Shown: positions 1 through 4,822 of the stretch, piece by piece
Position numbering within the stretch: position 1 is the stretch's first letter
Layout: each line of letters opens with the position of its first letter
From: Bacteriovoracaceae bacterium
GTDB taxonomy: Bacteria > Bdellovibrionota > Bacteriovoracia > Bacteriovoracales > Bacteriovoracaceae
Assembly (NCBI GenBank): GCA_023151145.1
Contig: JAKLJM010000144.1
Span: 1-6,128 of the forward strand
DNA length: 6,128 nucleotides
Direction: 5' to 3'
Position numbers and translations under genes: made by a program
The notes under the pieces: model-generated
Told to the model about the DNA's origin: nothing
Database searches by the model: none
Seen by the model: the letters and a program-made list of their open reading frames with translations, nothing else

Positions 1-1107
1 AGATTTGATATTGAAGTTCTCCCACCTGATATTAACGAATCTCTTTGGTATTTTAACGTTGTCGGTAAAAATATTCGTTTTGGTATGGGAGCGGTAAAAA
101 ACGTTGGAAATGGAGCAGTGGAAGAGATCGTTCGTGAGCGAACGGAAAATGGTCCATTCACTGGTTTTATCGATTTCTGTGAACGCATTAATTTAAAAAG
201 TGTAAACAACCGTGTCTTAGAGTCATTAATTAAAGTTGGTGCGTTTGACGAGTGTGAGAGTCAACATAAAAAAATGAACAGAAGAACGCTTCTGGAAAAT
301 TTAGAATTAATCGTTGCCTACTGTAAGAAACGTCAAGAAGATCAAGACATGGGATTAGTGTCTTTGTTTGATATTGGTGAAGTGGCAAATACAAGCACTT
401 CTGAAGATAATATGGACATTCAAATTGTTCCAGAATTCTCACAAAGTGAAAAATTGCAACACGAAGCTGAATTGATGGGGATCTACATTTCTGGTCACCC
501 GTTAGATCAATACGCAAATATCATGAAAGAACTTTCGAGCATGCCTATTGCTCAAGTTCAAGAAGTATTAGGTTCTGAACAAAAACGTACCATGATGTTA
601 TCTGGACAAATTTCTTCGAAGAAAGTCATCCTGACAAAGAAGGGTGATAAAATGTGCTTTTTAAATTTAGAAGATTTATCAGGAAAAATTGAAGTCATCG
701 TGTTTCCAAGAACATTTGCTGAATATGAACTCCTTCTAGAATCACAAGAGCCGGTATTGATTGAAGGTGATGTGAATTTAAATGAAAGTCCTAGAAAGTT
801 ATTAGCTTCGAAAATATTAAAATTAAAAGATCATGCGGAAAACAAAATCACAGGTGTTCGAGTGAGTGTACAGATGAATGATCTGACCGATATTAAATTG
901 AATAAATTGCGCGAAGTTCTTTTAAGCTACCGAGGAAGCATTCCGCTTCATATGATTTTTGAAAGTGATGAGGGACGAGCGCGTTTACCATTAGGGGATG
1001 ATTATCTCATTAACCCAACACCACAAATGGCCCATCAAATTAATGAGGTCTTTAATAAAAATGCGGTGAAATTTATTGTCGATGGAAGATTAGAAGATGT
1101 TCAATAG
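1..1107 (+). CDS. dnaE: DNA polymerase III alpha subunit, C-terminal part (5' end outside window)
   Basis: Catalytic subunit of the replicative DNA polymerase; only the last 368 residues are here. The frame is open from base 1, so the ATG at 85 is internal: the codons before it read PPDINES and IRFG, conserved in DnaE, continuing into GMGAVKNVG. Visible residues about 25-85 form the helix-hairpin-helix region, ending in the typical VLESLIKVGAFD. GIYISGHPLD lies at about 160-169. An OB-fold (tRNA_anti type) runs from about 197 to 260 (MMLSGQI, FLNLEDLSG, EVIVFP, LIEGDV). A C-terminal domain of about 90 residues follows, of the kind common outside enterobacteria. The polymerase active site and PHP domain lie upstream. 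The site where the beta-clamp peptide normally sits reads LVSLF rather than QxSLF. The stop overlaps the next gene by 11 nt, suggesting coupled translation. Family assignment is secure. Confidence 0.96.
   Translation, partial: RFDIEVLPPDINESLWYFNVVGKNIRFGMGAVKNVGNGAVEEIVRERTENGPFTGFIDFCERINLKSVNNRVLESLIKVGAFDECESQHKKMNRRTLLENLELIVAYCKKRQEDQDMGLVSLFDIGEVANTSTSEDNMDIQIVPEFSQSEKLQHEAELMGIYISGHPLDQYANIMKELSSMPIAQVQEVLGSEQKRTMMLSGQISSKKVILTKKGDKMCFLNLEDLSGKIEVIVFPRTFAEYELLLESQEPVLIEGDVNLNESPRKLLASKILKLKDHAENKITGVRVSVQMNDLTDIKLNKLREVLLSYRGSIPLHMIFESDEGRARLPLGDDYLINPTPQMAHQINEVFNKNAVKFIVDGRLEDVQ
1084..1088 (+). promoter_or_regulatory. Shine-Dalgarno for the exported-protein gene, inside the dnaE 3' end
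   Basis: GGAAG lies 8 nt before the ATG at 1097, within the last dnaE codons. It supports that start even though the start lies upstream of the dnaE stop codon (1105-1107). The choice is also backed by the signal peptide that begins immediately at this ATG. Confidence 0.6.
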
Positions 1108-2113
1108 TTTAAAAATAGTGGCTTTAGTTTTTCTCATGATCTGTGGTCAATTGACTTTTGCTCAAGAAACAACAGCAACGCCAGATAAAACGACACAGGT
1201 ACAACCACCATCGCAAGCTGAGGTGGCTCAAGAACAAGTGGCCAATGCACCAATTGTTGAATCAAGTAGTGAAGTCACCATCGATCCGCGTCTTTTGGCC
1301 GTTAAAAATCTAGAGACTCTTTATTTTGATTTAGAAATTACTTTATCAAAAGATCTCTCCGTTCAAGAAATTGGCGTCAGTGATCTTACAAGTATTTCCG
1401 GGGCCGTTATCGATGCATGGAAAAAATGGGCGCAAAAAGATTTGCTTCAATTTAAAAATGTTGAAGATTTTAATGCCTTAAATTTTAAAGAAGCTGAACA
1501 AAATAGTAAAAATCATACAATTGTCTTTAAAGCACATCTAAAAAAACTTCCGCGGGCCAGTATTACTGGAAGATTGGATTTAGAAGTCAGTGCGCAGTAT
1601 GTAGTCATCCGTTTATCAGATAGAAAAATATTAACATCATTTGATTTTCCAAATTTACAACGAACTCTTGATACAAAAGTTCAAAAGGAATTGAGTTCAA
1701 AAGTGGCAAGTTTGATTTTTAATTTATTAAATGCCAAGACTTCAGAACTAAATCTTGTTTTATCAGCGCAATTTGGAAACGAGACAAATGAAAAAAAAGA
1801 TCATTTGTTTGCCATTAAAAGTGCTCAATCACTCTTAGAGATCAATAAGCTGAATAATTCACTCAGGAATTTGAATCTTAAAGCAACGGTGCTGTGCAAA
1901 TTTGAGAGTCAAATTAAATCATTTAGTACAGAGACTGCTGCCATTTCACTTGAGTCTAATTGTAGTGAATTGAATATGATGGAGTATTTAAAATCTTTAG
2001 GGCAAGTTGAAATAGACAATAACCGAGTCTTTCACTTTTTGCCCAATGAAAAAAGTTTTGAAATTTTCACCGTTAGTCCTCATAATGAAAAGAAGGAGAT
2101 GCCAACTCCTTAA
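1097..2113 (+). CDS. Exported protein of unknown function, probably periplasmic
   Basis: I do not recognise this 338-residue protein. Residues 1-22 look like a Sec signal peptide: Lys6, a hydrophobic core, and a likely signal peptidase I cut after TFA (22|23). Cys16 is not in a lipobox (LMIC has Ile at -1). Residues 23-60 are a T/Q/P/A/E-rich, probably disordered linker. From about 70 to 330 it looks like a folded alpha/beta region. Residues 155-210 (beta strands, RLSDRKILTSFDFP, then a helix) loosely recall the CsgG/TolB-N-like fold of the next gene (VRVFDVNAGKEIFTETLLG). Residues 217-316 recall short periplasmic domains such as DUF2066; both resemblances are by eye only. Cys267 and Cys289 are the only cysteines left after cleavage and could form a disulfide. 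It overlaps dnaE and precedes a lipoprotein gene by 21 nt, so a shared envelope role is plausible but unproven. Confidence 0.75.
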   Translation: MFNSLKIVALVFLMICGQLTFAQETTATPDKTTQVQPPSQAEVAQEQVANAPIVESSSEVTIDPRLLAVKNLETLYFDLEITLSKDLSVQEIGVSDLTSISGAVIDAWKKWAQKDLLQFKNVEDFNALNFKEAEQNSKNHTIVFKAHLKKLPRASITGRLDLEVSAQYVVIRLSDRKILTSFDFPNLQRTLDTKVQKELSSKVASLIFNLLNAKTSELNLVLSAQFGNETNEKKDHLFAIKSAQSLLEINKLNNSLRNLNLKATVLCKFESQIKSFSTETAAISLESNCSELNMMEYLKSLGQVEIDNNRVFHFLPNEKSFEIFTVSPHNEKKEMPTP

Positions 2114-2125
2114 TTTTAAAAACTC

Positions 2126-2130
2126 GAGGG
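2126..2130 (+). promoter_or_regulatory. Shine-Dalgarno of the CsgG/FlgT-like lipoprotein gene
   Basis: GAGGG sits 4 nt before the ATG at 2135, in the 21-nt gap after the preceding stop. It supports this start, which also gives a complete lipoprotein signal. The short AT-rich gap shows no convincing promoter or terminator. Confidence 0.6.
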
Positions 2131-2134
2131 CGTT

Positions 2135-3061
2135 ATGCATCGGTTCTTTTCTTCGTTTCTTGTTCTCTTTTCATTTCTCTTTGTATCATGCGCTTCACAA
2201 GTGATTAAACGTGACGGGCAAGGTAAGAGACCACGATATGAAGAAAGAAAATCATTTAATGGTGTAAAAAAGAAAATTGCACTTTTACCTTTTTTTAATG
2301 AGTCTCCTTTTGAAAGTGAAGATCTTGAAGTTAATGCTACAGAAGAATTAAGAGTAGAGTTGTCACGCACGGGTGAATTTATTATTGATCCTGCTTCTCA
2401 AAAACTTTTCGGAACATCTAAAGAAATTTATGTAGGTGGTGGATTAAAATTCACTCAACTTGCTCGACAAGCAAAAATCGCGGGAATAAATTTTGTTATT
2501 TTTGGCCGTGTCATAGATGCGCGCGTGAGAGAGAAGTCAGACGAGATCGGGTTAGTTCGTCAAACTAAAGCCTACACCGAATCAAAAGTTGAAGTGCGCG
2601 TTTTTGATGTTAATGCAGGAAAAGAAATTTTTACGGAAACACTTTTAGGATATGCTGATGATTCAACCTATCGTTTTTTTGCAAATGATAGAGAAGAACA
2701 TTTGCAATATAGAAGAGAGCTCCTTCGTTATGCAGTAAGAATTGCAGTAAGAAAATCTGTGCCTAAAATTACTGATCTCGCCAGTAAGCTAGATTGGGTA
2801 GGAAGAGTGGCAAAAATTATTGGAAATAAAATTTATATCAATGCCGGTAGAGAAAGTGGAATTAATATTGGAGATATCTTAAAGATTATTACTGAAGGGC
2901 AAGAAATTTATGATCCAGAAACGGGAGCGTTAATTGGGATGTCTAAAGGTGATATGAAAGGGACTATCGAGATTATTGATTATTTTGGAGATGACGGCAC
3001 GATAGCCATACTTCATTCGGGAGGCCAAGTTCTTGAAGGGGACTTTGTGCAATTATACTAG
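2135..3061 (+). CDS. Outer-membrane lipoprotein with CsgG/LpoB-like domain and FlgT-C-like tail
   Basis: The 308-residue protein begins with a type II (lipoprotein) signal: a hydrophobic stretch ending FVSC, with Cys19 as the lipidated residue. Phe at -3 is less usual than Leu. Ala at +2 fits outer-membrane sorting by the E. coli rule. A basic linker (about 24-47) leads into a domain resembling CsgG/LpoB/TolB-N proteins at about 47-205: strand KKIALLPFFNES, a helix, GEFIIDP, then NFVIFGRVIDA and VEVRVFDVNAGKEIFTETLLG. Residues 222-308 resemble the C-terminal domain of the flagellar protein FlgT (KIYINAGRESGINIGD, YDPETGALIG, then a beta-rich end closing GDFVQLY). Relatives assemble curli pores, activate penicillin-binding proteins or stabilise flagellar rings. 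Which role applies here cannot be decided, as no curli, flagellar or PBP gene is in view. The stop overlaps the pyrD start by one base. Confidence 0.8.
   Translation: MHRFFSSFLVLFSFLFVSCASQVIKRDGQGKRPRYEERKSFNGVKKKIALLPFFNESPFESEDLEVNATEELRVELSRTGEFIIDPASQKLFGTSKEIYVGGGLKFTQLARQAKIAGINFVIFGRVIDARVREKSDEIGLVRQTKAYTESKVEVRVFDVNAGKEIFTETLLGYADDSTYRFFANDREEHLQYRRELLRYAVRIAVRKSVPKITDLASKLDWVGRVAKIIGNKIYINAGRESGINIGDILKIITEGQEIYDPETGALIGMSKGDMKGTIEIIDYFGDDGTIAILHSGGQVLEGDFVQLY
2731..2754 (+). repeat. 12-bp tandem duplication inside the lipoprotein gene
   Basis: TGCAGTAAGAAT is followed directly by TGCAGTAAGAAA, 11 of 12 bases identical. It encodes AVRI then AVRK (residues 200-207), within the predicted last helix of the CsgG-like domain. 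The length is a multiple of three, so the frame is kept. It may be a recent small duplication or simple amphipathic-helix periodicity. Confidence 0.6.
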
Positions 3062-3063
3062 TG
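3059..3063 (+). promoter_or_regulatory. TAGTG stop/start overlap coupling pyrD to the lipoprotein gene
   Basis: The TAG stop of the lipoprotein gene and the GTG start of pyrD share one G. The nearest purine-rich tract, GAAGGGGA at 3035-3042, ends 18 nt before the GTG, too far for a standard Shine-Dalgarno, so reinitiation by the terminating ribosome is the likely mechanism. An in-frame ATT at 3052 sits at better spacing from that tract but would be a very rare start codon. An in-frame TGA at 3034-3036 limits any extension further upstream. Confidence 0.6.
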
Positions 3064-4095
3064 AGTCTTTATCCCATTTTTAAATCAATTGTCTTTAAAC
3101 TTGATCCAGAAGTTGCTCATCACCTCACCATGGAATTGATGCGCAAATTTTCATTTCTTTATCCTACACATAAAATTGACCCTCGGTTGTCGTTTAAGCG
3201 AAATGGTTTAGTGTTTCCTTCTCCCTTTGGCTTAGCTGCAGGACTTGATAAAAATGCAGAAGTTGTGAGTTTTTTAACGAAACTTCCTTTTGGTTTCATT
3301 GAGGTCGGTACAGTGACTCCTAAGTCTCAAGGTGGTAATGAAAGGCCAAGACTTTTTCGTTATCCTGAAATTGAATCCCTTCGTAATAGAATGGGTTTTA
3401 ATAATCACGGCCTGGTGACCATGGATCGAAATATAAAAAGATCACTTAAACATCAACGCCTTCTTGGTGTTAATGTGGGAAAAAATAAAATCACCTCCAA
3501 TGAAGATGCACATTTAGATTATGAAAAACTCCTTGTTCATTTTGATAAAATGACGGAGGTAGATTTTCTGGTGATTAATGTTTCTTCACCAAATACTCCT
3601 GGGCTTCGTTCTCTTTTACAAGACACTGCCTTAAGTAAATTGTTTGAAACGCTAGAAACACATCAATGGTTAAAGCCCATTTATTTAAAAATTTCTCCAG
3701 ACATGAGTGAAAGCGAATTAAAGAGTGTGATCGAAATATTAAAAAATTCTAAAATTAAAGGGCTCATCGCAACTAACACCACCATTATGACAGAGTTTGG
3801 TGAAGGGGGAATGTCAGGGAAAATTCTTTTTGAAAAAGCTCGAAAAGTGAGGAATTTTTTATTACAACAATTGAAAGGAAATGCAGACATTCATTTAATT
3901 GGTGTTGGCGGTTTTTCTAGTTTTTCTGAGATCAAGGAATATTGGATCAATGGTGGCGATGTGGTGGACTTGTATTCTTCTTTTATTTTTCAAGGTCCAG
4001 AATTACTTTATGAATTAGAGAATGATCTTTTAGAAGATATGATAAATGTTAAGGCCCCAGATTTTGAGCACTATCTAAAGGCCATTAGAAGTTAA
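3061..4095 (+). CDS. pyrD: Dihydroorotate dehydrogenase (quinone), class 2
   Basis: Oxidises dihydroorotate to orotate in de novo pyrimidine synthesis, using FMN and passing electrons to membrane quinone. At 344 residues it is full length for class 2. Residues 1-40 are the N-terminal helical segment typical of membrane-associated class 2 enzymes (FKLDPEVAHHLTMELMR). Then come GLAAGLDKN (57-65), EVGTVTP (81-87), NRMGFNN (109-115, substrate loop), GVNVGKNK (136-143), NVSSPNTPGLR (173-183, with the class 2 catalytic serine at 175 or 176 where class 1 has Cys), LKISPD (209-214), IATNTT (236-241), GGMSG (249-253) and IGVGGF (280-285). The GTG start fits the family N-terminus; the first internal ATG (residue 24) would cut into conserved sequence. 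Odd point: the FMN-phosphate loop reads YSSFIFQGP (305-313) where the family normally has YSG or YTG. It is coupled to the lipoprotein gene. Confidence 0.96.
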   Translation: MSLYPIFKSIVFKLDPEVAHHLTMELMRKFSFLYPTHKIDPRLSFKRNGLVFPSPFGLAAGLDKNAEVVSFLTKLPFGFIEVGTVTPKSQGGNERPRLFRYPEIESLRNRMGFNNHGLVTMDRNIKRSLKHQRLLGVNVGKNKITSNEDAHLDYEKLLVHFDKMTEVDFLVINVSSPNTPGLRSLLQDTALSKLFETLETHQWLKPIYLKISPDMSESELKSVIEILKNSKIKGLIATNTTIMTEFGEGGMSGKILFEKARKVRNFLLQQLKGNADIHLIGVGGFSSFSEIKEYWINGGDVVDLYSSFIFQGPELLYELENDLLEDMINVKAPDFEHYLKAIRS

Positions 4096-4100
4096 AGGGA
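4096..4100. other. 5-nt convergent junction with no room for a terminator
   Basis: The pyrD TAA ends at 4095 and the queC TAA, read on the other strand, ends at 4101. No G/C-rich hairpin with a T tract is visible on either strand within roughly 50 nt. The best inverted repeat (TACT-ATA-AGTA, 4106-4116) has a stem of only 4 bp. Transcripts from both sides probably run into the opposing gene unless stopped by Rho. Confidence 0.6.
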
Positions 4101-4802
4101 TTATTTACTATAAGTAGGGCGAATCTCGTAATCAATGGGATCAGCGATACCTGCTTTTTCAAAGCCTCGAAGTCTGAGGGCACAGGAATCACAAACGCCA
4201 CAAGCTTTATCGTTTCTCTCATAACAAGACCAACTAAATTCTAAAGGCGCTTTAAGCTCCAGAGCTTTTTTTACAATTTCATCTTTCTTTAAATAGATAA
4301 CTGGCGTGATCACTTCGATATCACCATTTTTTGTGCCCATTTTAATCAGGTTATTGATGGCCTGATAATAACTTGGACGACAATCAGGGTAGCCGGAAGA
4401 GTCTTCATAAACAGCGCCGATATAGATTTTTTTTGCCCCAATCACTTCTGCCCAAGAAACTGCCATGGAAATGATATGGGTGTTCCTGAAGGGAACGTAG
4501 GAATCAGGGATTTCTTCGGATTCACCTTTGTATTTTTTAACTTCAATATTCTCATCAGTTAAGGAAGAGCCACCAATTTGTTTTAAAAAACTAATATCAA
4601 TAATTTTTTGAGAACTAGCTGCCACGTGGTAGTGTTGGGCAATTTTGTGAAAGCTATCGAGTTCTCTTTTTTCTGTTTTCTGACCGTAGTTTAAATGGAG
4701 GAAGGCGAGTTTTTCATGAGCTTCATTGGCGATTGCCGCTGTAACCAGGGAGTCCATACCTCCACTTACTAAACAGACAGCTAATTCTTTTGATTTTCCC
4801 AT
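4101..4802 (-). CDS. queC: 7-cyano-7-deazaguanine synthase
   Basis: Converts 7-carboxy-7-deazaguanine to preQ0 with ATP and ammonia, an intermediate on the way to queuosine in tRNA wobble position 34. At 233 residues it matches family length. Motifs in order: SGGMDS (13-18, ATP-pyrophosphatase P-loop), HLNYGQ (36-41), YVPFRN (102-107), IGAVYEDSSGYPDCRP (128-143), and the zinc site built from Cys193, Cys201, Cys204 and Cys207 in SCYERNDKACGVCDSCALRLRGF. All expected catalytic and metal residues are present. AAGGA lies 7 nt before the ATG. It follows the phosphohexomutase gene by 20 nt on the same strand, so it is probably transcribed with it. Other queuosine genes (queD, queE, queF) are not in view. 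No preQ1 riboswitch can fit in the 20-nt gap. Confidence 0.97.
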   Translation of the reverse strand: MGKSKELAVCLVSGGMDSLVTAAIANEAHEKLAFLHLNYGQKTEKRELDSFHKIAQHYHVAASSQKIIDISFLKQIGGSSLTDENIEVKKYKGESEEIPDSYVPFRNTHIISMAVSWAEVIGAKKIYIGAVYEDSSGYPDCRPSYYQAINNLIKMGTKNGDIEVITPVIYLKKDEIVKKALELKAPLEFSWSCYERNDKACGVCDSCALRLRGFEKAGIADPIDYEIRPTYSK

Positions 4803-4809
4803 GACTCAA

Positions 4810-4814
4810 TCCTT
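4810..4814 (-). promoter_or_regulatory. Shine-Dalgarno of queC
   Basis: On the minus strand AAGGA lies 7 nt upstream of the queC ATG, within the 20-nt gap after the phosphohexomutase stop. It confirms the start at 4802 and independent ribosome loading. Confidence 0.7.
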
Positions 4815-4822
4815 TTTCTTTT

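Noticed and set aside
230..517. Minus-strand open frame of 95 codons inside dnaE
   Set aside because: It lies opposite strongly conserved DnaE coding sequence; its translation shows no recognisable domain.
1097..1144. Cys16 of the exported protein as a lipidation site
   Set aside because: The residues before it are Leu-Met-Ile; a lipobox needs Gly, Ala or Ser at -1, and a good signal peptidase I site (TFA) follows.
1791..1798. A8 run in the exported-protein gene, with similar 8-base A/T runs at 4427-4434 (queC) and 4884-4891 (mutase), as possible slippage sites
   Set aside because: All three reading frames continue intact through the runs. Such runs are expected in AT-rich, Lys-rich coding sequence, and no shifted product is evident.
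2116..2370. Minus-strand open frame of 84 codons over the start of the lipoprotein gene
   Set aside because: It overlaps the signal peptide and first domain of a well supported plus-strand gene and has a low-complexity K/R/E-rich translation.
3681..3890. Minus-strand open frame of 69 codons inside pyrD
   Set aside because: It is antisense to conserved PyrD motifs (LKISPD, IATNTT, GGMSG), so it is a by-product of that coding sequence.
4051..4082. Two GGCC copies near the pyrD end as a terminator stem
   Set aside because: Only 4 bp pair, the flanks do not extend the stem and no T tract follows.
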